Positions 40,101-52,348 of a stretch of DNA of 64,000 nt are shown piece after piece. Origin of the DNA: Macquaria australasica (lineage: Eukaryota; Chordata; Actinopteri; Centrarchiformes; Percichthyidae); assembly GCA_005408345.1 (NCBI GenBank), contig SEMN01000258.1:638501-702500 (forward strand), in the 5' to 3' direction. The translations under genes were made by a program, and so were the position numbers. Each line of letters starts with the position of its first letter. The stretch's first letter is position 1. A model generated the notes under the pieces. The model had not been told where the DNA came from. It was given only the letters and a program-made list of their open reading frames with translations, and made no database searches.

Positions 40101-43100
40101 TACATTTAGACTGCTTTTCTCCCGTCAACCTTAGTCAACTAACTTCCATGATTTCTTCATCTAAGCCATCAACGTGTCTCTTAGACCCCATCCCAACTAG
40201 GCTGCTTAAAGAAATTTTACCCTTAGTTAGCATTTCTTTACTAGATATGATCAATCTGTCCTTATAAAAGGCTATGTGCCACAGTCCTTTAAAGTACCTG
40301 TAATTAAACCTCTTCTTAAAAAGCCCACTCTTGATCCAGGGATTTTGTCAAATTATAGACCTACATCTAACCCTCCTTTTCTCTCTAAGATCCTTGAGAA
40401 AGCAGTCGCCAATCAGTTGTGTGTCTTTCTACACAACAATAAGCTGTTTGAGGATTTTCAGTCAGGATTTAGAGTGCATCATAGCACAGAGACAGCACTG
40501 GTGAAAGTTACAAATGACCTTCTAATTGCATCCGACAAAGGACTTGTCTCTGTACTTGTCTTACTAGATCTTAGTGCCGCATTCGATACCATTGACCATC
40601 ACATTCTATTACAGAGACTAGAACATTTAATTGGCATTAAAGGCACCGCACTAAGCTGGTTTAAATCCTATTTATCAGATCGATATCAGTTTGTACATGT
40701 TAACAATGAATCCTCTATGCACGCCAATGTTAGTCACGGAGTTCCACAAGATTATGTGCTTGGACCAACTCTGTTCATCTTATATATGCTTCCTTTAGGC
40801 AATATTATTAGGAAGCACTCCATAAATTTTCATTTTTATGCAGATGATACCCAATTATATTTATCGATCAAGCCAGATGAAACCAGATCAATTAGCTAAA
40901 CTTTGAGCATGCCTTAAGGACATAAAAACCTGGGTGACCTGCAATTTTCTGATGTTAAACTCTAACAAAACCGAAGTTATTGTACTTGGCCCCGAACACC
41001 TTCGAAACACATTATCTAAAGATATAATTTCTCTAGATGGGATTGCCCTGGCCTCCAGTGACACCGTAAGGAATCTCGGAGTTATCTTTGATCAGGATAT
41101 GTCCTTTAACTCCCACATAAAACAAACTTCAAGAACTGCCTTTTTTCACTTACGTAACATTGCAAAAATCAGGCATATCCTGCCTCAAAAAGATGCAGAA
41201 AAACTAGTCCATGCATTTGTTACATCTAGGCTGGATTATTGCAACTCTCTATTAACAGGCTGCCCCAATAAGTCCCTTAAGACTCTCCAGTTGATCCAGA
41301 ATGCTGCGGCACGTTTACTGACATGAACCAGAAAAAGAGATCATATTTCTCCAATATTAGCTTCTCTACACTTGCTCCCTGTAAAATCCAGAATATAATT
41401 TAAAATCCTTCTCCTCACCTTCAAAGCCCTCAATGGTCAGGCACCATCATATCTTAAAGAGTTCATAGTACTCTATTACCCCACTAGAGCACTGCGTTGC
41501 CAGAATGCAGGGTTCCTTGTGGTTCCTAGAGTCTCTAAAAGTAGAATGCGAGCCAGAGCCTTCAGCTATCAAGCTCTTCTCCTGTGGAACCAGATCCCAC
41601 TTTGTGTACGGCAGGCAGACAACCTCCTCACATTTAAGAGTAGGTTTAAGACATTCCTCTTTGATAAAGCTTATAATAGGGCTGACTCAGGTGACCCCTG
41701 AGCCACCCCTTAGTTATGCTGATATAGGCCTAGACTGCTGGGAGACTTCCTATGATGCACTGAGCTCCTCTCTCCTCCTCTTCCTCTCCATCTGTACGCC
41801 CTCATATCCCATCAATGCTTGTTACTGACTCAACGTCTTCCCGTAGTTGTGTGCTTTCTCTCCTCTCTCTCTCTCTCTCCTTCTTTTGCTTTCTGCAGGT
41901 ATTTCTGCCTCCGGAGCTGTAGAGTCTGGATATATGGTTGCAGCCACCTGCTGCCCCCGTGCTCCTGCTCTGCACCCACTGCTGCTATTACTGTTATTGC
42001 TCTTATTATTAGTATTACTATTGTAGTGTTGGCTCTTAGTATCATTTCTGTTGATGTTGGCATCAGTGCCGTTGCCACAGCTATTACTTTACATCTCTAT
42101 GTGGAACTGTATTGTGTTGCTGTATGTTCTCTTTCCTCCTGCTATCTCTCTCCCGCTCCCCCCCTCCCCCTTCAACCCAACCGGTCGGGGCAGATGACCG
42201 CCCACCCAGAGCCTGGTTCTGCTCGAGGTTTCTACCTGTTAAAAGGGAGTTTTTCCTTGTCACTGTCGCCTAGTGCTTGCTCATGGTGGGAATTGTTGGG
42301 TCTCTGTAAATATAAAGAGTCGGTCTAGACCTGCTCTATTCGAAAAAGTGCCCTGAGATAACTTTGTTATGATATAGCGCTATATAAATAAAACTGAATT
42401 AAATTGAATTGAATTATAGCATGCTATATTATTATCAGTAGATATTTCTTGATGTAGAATAGCCTCAGTGCGTTAGGCTACTTATTCTGAATAGCTAACC
42501 ATTGTGTAGTGTTGCTGTAGCCTGACTACTTCCAAGGAAGAGTCGCTTGTAGCTTTACTAGCTACAGTTTCAAGGTAGCTACCCCTACGCTGGTAAAGGT
42601 CAAATAGTAAGGCATTTTGTTTGGGTCAGCAGGTTTTACATACAAGTAAAACTAAATCAATTGTTCAAGAAGGATTTAGTTTGGATTGGTTTTCTGCAGT
42701 ATTTTAAAAGTCACAATGATCACCGACAGCTTCTTTCACCTGCTATTGTGTCTTGAGAAAACAGAGATGATGAAATGAAAACCCTCTGACTTCAACATGA
42801 TCACTTTAAGATGATCCAATGGTGATCAGTGATCATTTGCATATTGTGGATGCAAAGCTGACCTACCAGAGGAGGCCTCCAGTCTCTCCAGTCTGCTAAT
42901 CAGCCAGTCCAACGAACCGGAAAACTGAGCACAGTTCTTCCTGTTTCCTCTGATCAGTGCAGCTGTGAGGAGACAGGACAGGAGAGACATGACTTAAGAG
43001 GTGCTGCTGTTATGTGATGATGGTAACCCACAAAACTGTAGCAAGAGCTTTTCTTACTATTTCCACATCTGTGTGGATCTCTGTCCGTCTCTGATAGCAG

Positions 43101-46100
43101 CCGTTTTATTTGAACCTAATCTTTCCACTGAGTACATTTTGATCACTTTGAAAGTTATGAATATCAATTGAATTTCATTTGATTACTTTACATAAAGCCC
43201 TTTTAAAATGTGGTTTAAGATAACACAATTTGTTCTAACCATATAATTTCTGTGTACATGTGTGTATACCCAGTAGTTGGTAGAGGGAGTTGAGGATGGA
43301 GCTCCAGGCCTCTCCTGCCTCCCTTCCTACTGCCTCAGCAAAATGAGCTGCACTGCTGTAGACATGAAGACGATCAATACACTCCAGTACCAGGCTGATC
43401 ATCCCCTACAGACACAGAGGTTGTTGGATTCAGATCTTTCTAATCAACGAGGTAGATAAGAGAGAGAGAGACAGTGCATGCAGTAGGTTTGAAGTGGTAA
43501 CACTGTGGAGGCCCAGCTGTATAAAGAAGGTTCAGAATTGTGAACAGTGACTCCACAGTTACAAACCTCAGAGAGGAAGGCTGCAGTTCAACTTCACAAA
43601 TTTGCAGTCTACATGTTTATGTAAACTGCAAACAGTATGAGAATGAAGCATTGTCACAGTACAACACCTGTGGTTGATATAAAGCTCACATACTCTTTTT
43701 TTCAAATTTCCATAAAAAGAACTAGGGGGGGGGAAAATGCCATCAAAAACAACAAAAACAAAAAAAACATTGGTGAGGGGCCAATAAATACAATTATTAC
43801 ACAGCACGATGAAGGAAGAGTAAATTTGCAAAGAACTTAAAATGGCACCTTTATTATCATTGATTCCTGTAATATAATATTTTAAATTTTGATTAAAAAA
43901 TAAAAGCAATAATTAAAAACCACAGATTAAATAAAAAAACTGCCTATTATTTGACCTATACATGAAGGTTATTAGAGGTAGCATGTACACAGAGAATACA
44001 TTGATCCAGGAGTTAAATCTTGTGGCACAAAGTGCTTAGCCAGTGACTGTGATGAAACATAATCATAGGTGAACAGCCATTATGTGACTTTTTCTTGAAT
44101 GTCCACAAGGGACTCAACATGTTGGCATAATCTGGCATGACATTAATTTTACAGTATTGTGACCTAAGAAATTAATTTGCTACATTATAAAGGAGATTCT
44201 GAATAGGAAATCAACTTCATACTCATGGGTATTTAGGTAAACAAGAGCCAAACACACACACACACACACATTCCCAACCTCTTCCTGAAAGAGGTTCTGC
44301 CGGTTCTTCAGAGCTCTCAGTCGGTTCTGCTTGTCTTCATGTTCCAGGTGATCTCCGGGTGGTTGAAAGTAGCCAATCAGATCCTGCAGACTCAGACTGA
44401 CTGAATCTATTGGTAGATCTACAGTGGAGCTCTTCCCCTTTTTCCTTAGTGTGTCCAGACCCCTGGAGCATAGAGAGTAGAAGAAATCAATCACTGTATT
44501 AATAATGTGACAAGTTTTCATTGGGACTCTCCAGTCACTACTGCAGTACTGATTGTGATAACTGACACTTAAAATGTATGTGCATTAGGATTTGCTCTTC
44601 TGTTGCAAGCTAATTTCTATGCAAAGGTTTTGTTAGTCACTGTCCATGTTGTGTGTAGCTGGCTGAATAACTTATTCCTTTATTTCTGCAGTGAGTTTTG
44701 GTTCAGAATGATGATGCTTTCAGATTGCTGGCTCTGAGTTGGTTGGTTGTGACAAGTTTGTCAGTTTGAGCTAAATGTTTATGCACTCCTCCCTGCTGCT
44801 CTCCATTGGTTTGATGTATGGATGCGATGATTCCCCAGGCCAAAAGATGGAGTGAACTTTCAGTCCAGATTCAGTGTATCTACAGTCTATTCTTCACTGA
44901 CTAATATCTGCCACTGCAGCTCTCCACAGTCCTGACAGACTGTCTCTCTGACAGTCCTCCTGTGAGTGTGGAGGCTCATACCTCACATCTCCACTGCTTC
45001 TCACTTAACAAAACACACACATGCATGCACGTGTGCACCCACACACACACACATATCTCTGTACTGGAAGTGTCTAGAGAGTTTAAGACATCTTAATGCA
45101 CAGAAATGTGGGAACAACCCTGTTACTTAGATGTTTAGAGCTTTTCATAGTTTACCACCAAAGAAATTACAAGATGTGTACTGACTCCTGTCAGAACAGC
45201 AGCTCACTAAAGACATCTTTAACTGGGACATTTTGCATAACTACAGTGTGATCAATTTATTCTTTATTTTTGAAAACAGGTTGCAGTAAAATGTCCGTGA
45301 TATTCAGCAAAAACTGTTCCTCATCAGAAAAGAGGGTAAAACTTTAGGTTACTTGCGTAACCCCGGGTCTTTGAGTAGCATGAAGGAGTGTCTCACATTG
45401 GGAACGCCTATAGCGTGACCTCATCAGAAGCTCCTATTGCATTCTGCCAGCCAGGATTGGCTGGAACTAAGCACGTCAGTGTCAGGGAGGGTGGAGACCC
45501 TCCCCCTATAAAAAGGGTCTGACACTATGCTGCCAGTCATTCAAAAAACACTCACCTCTTCCTCGCTACGAATGAGCAAGGAGGGTGGTCTAGTGAGACA
45601 CTCACTCATGCTACTCAGAGAACCGGGGTTACGCAAGTAACCTAAAGTTCTCTTTCATAGCATTCGTTTCGTGTCTCACATTGGGAAAATACTGACTCCC
45701 GGATTGCTAGGCTGATGTTACCGGGGGACCAACTGTCCCGAAATGAGCCTCACTGTGCCTTAGCCACACTAAGCACCGAATGGGCCAATGGAGGAGCCGT
45801 AACATCCAGCTTGTAGAACCTGGCGAAGGTGTGCGGCGAGGCCCAACTTGCTGTGGCGCAAATCTCCTGAATGGAGATCCCTCTGAAAAGGTCCCATGAG
45901 GTGGTGAGACCCCTGGTAGAATGTGCACGCAGCCCCTCTGGTGGCTGTAAACCCTTAGAGCTATAAGCTAAAACAATAGCCCCCACAATCCAGTGAGAGC
46001 CGCTGCTTTGAGACTGGCTTTCCCAAGTGGTTCTTCGCCCAAGACACAAAAAGCTGGTCACTTTTCCTATAGCTTTTGGTTCTGTCCATGTAAATGCGCA

Positions 46101-49100
46101 TTGCCCGCACCGGGCACAACATATGTAACCGCCGATGCTCATCTGAGGAGAACGACGGGGGATAGAAGGACACAAGGTCAACTGGGGAACATGACCCTAA
46201 CACTTTAGGCATAAAGACAGGGTTAGGTTGTAACGTCACCCTTACATTCCCCGAAGAGAACTTTGTACACTCACGGTGCACTGAAAAAGCATGAACCTCC
46301 CCCACACGTTTAGCTAAAGCAAGAGACAGCAATAAAGCTGTCTTTAAAGCCACCATTTTCATGTCCACCAGTTCCAGTGGTTCAAAAGGTGGGGCCGAAA
46401 GAGCATCCAATACAGTGGGAAGGTCCCAGGATGGGGCCAGTGGTTTAGAAACTGGGAGCCTACGACGCGCGCTCCTCATGAAGCGGCAGACCAAGGGATG
46501 CTGTCCCACAGCCTTCCCATCAAAACCAATATGGCAGGCAGAAATAGCTGCCAAATACACCTTGACTGTGGAGAAAGCCTTCCCTTTGTCCACCATGTCT
46601 TGTAAGAAAGCCAAGATCACAGCCACAGAACACTGAAAGGGGACTTCTTGTAAGTCAGCGCACCATTTCTCAAAGATTGACCATTTGCTCTCATAAAGGG
46701 ACCTCGTCGAGGGGGGCCTAGCATTCTGGATGGTCTCAATTACGCTCAAAGGGAGGCCCACGGTCCTCAGATTGAACCACTCACGGGCCAGGCCCACAGA
46801 GCCAGCCTCTCTGGGTGGGGATGAAATATTTCTCCGTGCACCTGAGACAGCAGGTCCCTTCGTATTGGTAGAGGCCATGGTTCCTGGTAAAGGAGCTGGG
46901 TTCCCACACCCTGGCTAGGGTCGGGGAGATCAGAGCTATCGGGGGGAATGCATACAGAAGAGCACGAGGCCACCGGTGGGCCAGTGCGTCTATTCCCAGA
47001 GGTGCATTCTGATCGTGAAGGGAGAAAAACAGAGGGCACTGAGTATTCTCCCTCGTTGCAAAGAGGTCCACAGACGGCCGCCTGTAACGCTCCCAAACCA
47101 GACTCACCACGCCTGGGTGAAGTCTCCATTCTGCATAGAGGGGGTTTCCCCTGGACAGAAGATCTGCCCCCTGGTTCAGTATCCCCGGCACATGGGTGGC
47201 CTTCAGGGACAGAAAATGTTTGCTGCTCCAGACAATCAATCTGTGTGTCAGCGTGTGCAACTGAAGGGACCTTAGGCCCCCCTGTCTGTTGACATAAGCT
47301 ACCACTGTGGTGTTGTCTGACCGGACTAACACATGGTGGCCCCTCAGAAAAGGGAGGAAATGTTTCAGTGACAGATGAACAGCTAACAACTCCAGGTAAT
47401 TTATGTGAGATGAGCGCATGTGAGGATCCCAGGTCCCATTCACTGCTCTCCCCTCGAATATGCCCCCCCAACCTGATAGGGAGGCATCTGTTGTGACCAC
47501 TTTCCTGCACAAAATAACCCCCATAGGCACTCCCTGAGTCAGGAAGCCCACGCTTCTCCATGGGATTAGTGCTGCTGTGCAGGCCACTGAGACTCTCACC
47601 CTGTGAGAGCCATGACAGCGTGGGTCTAGCCTGTGAGAAGCCACCCAACGCTGAATTCCCTTCATGTGCAAGCGTCCCATTGGAACCACCACCAGGGCTG
47701 AGGCCATCAGCCCTAACAACCTTTGGCAAAGCCTGAGAGACACACATTTCCACCTGCGAAAAAGGGCTAAACAGCCTGCAACCTTTCTCCTGTCAGCCTC
47801 ACTCTGGCCTGACCAGCTCGCTGTTCTCAGAGACAGGGGACTGACTGGCCAGTCTGTCACACATGGAGTGCGAGCTCCCTCTCGTGGCATAGGAGCACAG
47901 TACCGCTCGCTCAGTACTGCGCCTGCGCGAGTCGTGAAACTCACGGCAGGGATGTCTATGTCCGAGTGAGGTGTCACTCCTTCTGGGAAATGAGTGACCA
48001 AGATGTTTTGCAACAGAGGTTTTATTTTGTTTTTCATCGTTATTAACTGCGCCCTCTGCACGTTGCCTGGATGCGACAGTTGGGATAACTTTAATTCTGT
48101 GTAACAGTGAGAAGTGCTTATGAGACATGCTTCGGAACCACTGAGGGTTTCCGCCCGCTGAACACCGTCTCTGCTTCTCTTCACGGGGCGCTGGACCGGG
48201 TCGAACATCCCGTCGTCCGTGCGTCGAACAGAACCGAGCTCTGTGAACCTGCTCGTGAACGGGGCCGCTGGAATGAGCAAAGCTGGAGGGGGAGGCAGAG
48301 CCGCCTCGCTCACCACAGCCAGGGAGGCTATCAGGCCAGCCGCTTCTTCCTCCTTACCACATGAGAGGAGGTAGGGGGTGGTTGGTCAGACCGCATCCCT
48401 TCCTGACTTTTTTGGCCATGGGCCCTTTGGAGCCGATGCTCTCGGCGGGGCTTGAGGGGCTGCCTGAGGCTTGGGCAGCCTGGGTATTCTGAAAGTGGGA
48501 GGTGGCCGCGCCACCGCTTGGGCGAAGGATTGGCGATGGGCCGGAGGGGTGGCAGAGGGCGCCCTTCTTGGCAGACACAGCTTCAGAGCTTCATCCTCCC
48601 TCTTTCTCTCCTCACATCTCTTTTGCATCGACGTGACCGCCGTACCGAAGAGACCCTGGGGTGTTATGGGGGTGTCAAGGAGGTCCTCCTTCTCCTTGGT
48701 CAACAGGGTGGTGAGATTCAGCCAACGGGCTCTCTCCTGCAGGACCATCAACCCCATGGCCCTGCCCTGTGACTGGATCGCCACCTTGTGCAGGTGGAGG
48801 CAGTGGTCGGTGACGATGCACACCTCGTCCCATAACGCGGGATCAGGCGAAGCGGTCATCTCCACCTCCAGCTCGGCTTGGTATGCCATCAGGAAAGATG
48901 TGGCATTGAGTGCCCGGACAGACAGTGCAGCTGCCTTGTATGCCTTATCTGTCAGGCTGGATTGAAAACGGTCCACTTTGGACGGGAGTGTAGGCCCCGG
49001 TGATGACAGGGGTGTTTTCGGGTGGAGGTGAGCTGCCACCACGGGCTCCACCGGGGGGATGCTGCAGAAACCGTGGCTCTCCATCCCCTCACAGTCAAGC

Positions 49101-50734
49101 ATGGAGCTGCCTGCCACAGGATGCTTCTCTCTGTAAGGCTTGTTGCACCAAGAGAGAGCAAATTCCTCCAGTAATTCCGGGAAAATGGGCAGGAGTTGTT
49201 TTCCCGTCCTCTTTACTTTGAGCAGCTTTTTCCCGTCATAGCGAGACCACGACACCTCAGCCTGAACTTCAGGCCATTGGATGTTGAGCTTAGCAGCCGC
49301 GCGTTTGCACACGTCCTGCAAGTCCAAGTCCAATATGGGGGAAGACGAGATCTCGGTTCCCGCCGGAGCCGCCATTGAGGGTTTGGGTTTTGCAACCCGG
49401 CCAGACAGTTCCAGTGAAGAGTCGTCGTCTTCATCCTCGTCGGTCATGAGGAGTTCCGACCCACCGTCCGAGTCATCATCCGCTGCACCAACCAGACAAT
49501 CCAGCGGACCTGCTGCGAGGCCGGGTCCGGTCGATTCCTGAGACAGCGGGTCACAGAAGTCGAGCTGATCCCCCCAGCTCGGTCCAGCTTCAGCGTCGGC
49601 AGCCATGGTCTGAACAAGATCCATCGGCTCCAGAGCCGCTGCTGTGGTAGAAGCCATAATTGGGTCGCCGCCGGACAAATTCGTCTGACGAGCCAGACGG
49701 CGACGGAGCACTTTGAGGGAGAACCGGCCACAGTGTGTGCACCCCTCCGTGGACTCAAAGGCGGCTTGGGCGTGTTTCAGGACAAGACACATCACACACA
49801 TCTGGTGAGTATCCCAGCTCGAAATTTTATTCCTGCAAGGGCAGGCTCGCGCCTGTGATTTCTCATCTGCTGTAGTGGGCACATTAGCAGCAGCCATGGT
49901 CACTAGCAGGGTTTGTTAGCTGTGAAGCTATGCTGTGTGCTATTGCTAACCTGGTGTGGCTAGGGGATAGCAGGAACCGACTGGGAGTGTTGCGACTTCC
50001 AGGCAGATTATACAGCTGGAGTATTGCTACTCTATGATTTGTTAGCCAAAGGAAGCTAACGTTAGTTTGGTAAAGTATTCCTACTTTGGTGGGGTATTGC
50101 TACCGTAGAGTGTTGCCACTCGGTTTGGGTAGCTGCCAAAAGTATTGCTACTTTCGACAATTAGCAGCCCAGACTACTGTTTGGTGACAGGCTAGTGTGA
50201 GCGGTCACTCTCGGATAACTGAGCAGACCGTGAACCAAGCGCCCGGTGACCGAGTTTTGCTCGTGTCGATGGACAGTTAAGCTAGGTCACAGAAAGACAG
50301 TTAGCTCCAGAGAGAAGGTTTGGAACTTCTGCTCGTAGCGAGAAGAGGTTTTTGAATGACTGGCAGCGTAGTGTCAGACCCTTTTTATATGGAGAGGGTC
50401 TCCACCCTCCCCGACACTGACGTGCTTAGTTCCAGCCAATCCTGGCTGGCAGAATGCAATAGGAGCTTCTGATGAGGTCACGCTATAGGCGTTCCCAATG
50501 TGAGACACGAAACGAATGCTATGAAAGAGAACCTGAATTACAAACATATTGTATGACCTCGTAAAAAATACTTATACTGTAGGACCTTATGTAAAGCAGA
50601 ACTTAACCAAAGATCATAGATGGAAACGGAGAGGTTTAATGTCCTCCATGAACAGGAAAGGCTTTATTTGTTCTGTTATTTGGGTGAAATTATATGATGA
50701 TTAAAAGGCTGTACTTTCTTTTTGGATCATTTGT

Positions 50735-50810
<76 letters not shown>

Positions 50811-52293
50811 TTGGGAGAGGACACAAAGTTCTTTGTTTGCATTGTGATGTCACATGTAAGAAGTTCTGTTGTGGTATCTGTGGTGTCTTGGAGGTTAGAA
50901 GTCCGTGACTGTGCACTTGTATGCATGGAGACAGGGCTGTATCGATCTATTGGCTGCTTAAAACCATACAGTATTTGACAAACAGTAGGGGAGAGTCGCC
51001 TTAAATGTAACGTGTTACAGTTGTAACACACACGTTTTCTCCTGCTATGTACGTGCTACCAAACAGGGAGAGGAAGAGAGGGTTAGAATTATATTCTAAA
51101 TCAGAACAGGGTTGTATAGTATTTTTACAACTTCCATCAATGAAACTGGCTAACTACATAGGTGTAATCAGTGTGCCAACAAGGAAGGACACGAATACCC
51201 CACAATACATATGGTAAGTTTTAATAATATTATAGTGTTTTTTACATCTGATCACATCCTTGGTATAAAAAACGTAAAAACAGTTGCTTGACTGAAATAT
51301 TGTTGATTTGCCATGAAAACTATTTGTTCAATTCTGTTTTTTAGCCGTGTTACAGCCGTAGCTCACGCTGTTACAAGTGAGACTCACTTGCGCTTCAGTT
51401 TTAACATCGGACAGCGTTCACTTTTGGTTTCATTCCTCACAACATGTAGGTCGTTTGCCTGAAAATATTACATCTGTAGGTAAAGAAATCTCTGAGTAAA
51501 AGAGTGAAAAGTGTTGTTGTTGGTGTGTAGTGAGTTGGTGTGTAGTTGTTGGTGTGTAGTGAGATGTGAGTCAGATCAGTCTCAGTGGTGAGAGCACATG
51601 TCTAGTTTGATGATAGTGCAGCTCAGTGTTGGGAGAAACATTTATATGGGCTGTTTTACAGAACTTCTGCTCATTAATGATCAGTCATAATGCATGCTGC
51701 TACTCAAAGCTGAGTATTTACATTTCATGTCTACGTCATGATGTTGAAAGCTCATCTATTTGTGGTTTATTTGATTTGTTATTTATTGGGAATCACTGCA
51801 GATGACTGGCTGAGCTACATTTACCTGAGCAGCCTTGCAGCTGCAACATGCTTGTTCCTAACTGCAATATCTTGAAGGCAGCAGTATGTTTGCTGCACAC
51901 ACCAAGAACAGCTGATGACTTCAAAACTGGAATACAGCTGCGTGTTGCTTTATATAAATACAGCACATAGTGTAGAATGTTTCCCCTGTATCAAGCCACT
52001 CTGCACAATCCTGCTACGTGTTCTCAAATTAAAGGACATTTTGTCCAGTTTTGTTGGGTTTCTATATATTTCCTGCTGATTTCAGGAGTCAAGAATTATC
52101 TTGTTGAATTTCTCACAGCTGCTACAACTATTTGCTGCAATAAATCCCTGTCAATCACAAGATGTCACTTCAGACTTGTTTCAGATTATTATGCTGCACT
52201 GGTGTTTAATCCAACCTGATACACACTGCAGCCTCCACCTCTGCCATACTTTTCTATGGAATCTATTACTTTCTGTGTTATGTGTATTACACA

Positions 52294-52348
<55 letters not shown>

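Larger units (their letters stand above)
38802..42411 (+). mobile_element. L2-clade LINE, long but inactivated
   Basis: Plus-strand endonuclease, reverse transcriptase and tail in order. LNIRSLSSKAVLVNDLISDY starts the endonuclease (38822). RT and C-terminal domains run to about 41690, and the 3' tail ends tatataaataaaactgaatt plus (gaatt)n. ORF1 is absent. Frame breaks occur near 39110, 39753, 40260, 40899 and 41326. Confidence 0.9.
45340..50532 (-). mobile_element. DIRS-type tyrosine-recombinase retrotransposon, nearly complete
   Basis: 5.2 kb with gag, an RNase H frame and a tyrosine recombinase in that order on the minus strand (same direction as ryr2). The ends are inverted repeats (45388-45570 and 50335-50508). 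An internal complementary region at 45596-45690 matches both outer ends fused together, the layout of DIRS1 elements, which integrate from circular DNA and leave no target duplication. The reverse transcriptase palm appears deleted and the recombinase is frameshifted, so it cannot move alone. Confidence 0.93.

Noticed and set aside
46767..47753. Second 328-codon minus-strand frame in the DIRS element
   Set aside because: Lies in another frame over the RNase H ORF; its residues show no RT or RNase H motif, so it is a shadow of the GC-rich coding frame.
46948..49541. Many plus-strand open frames across the DIRS element
   Set aside because: Antisense shadows of gag, RNase H and recombinase; no motifs.
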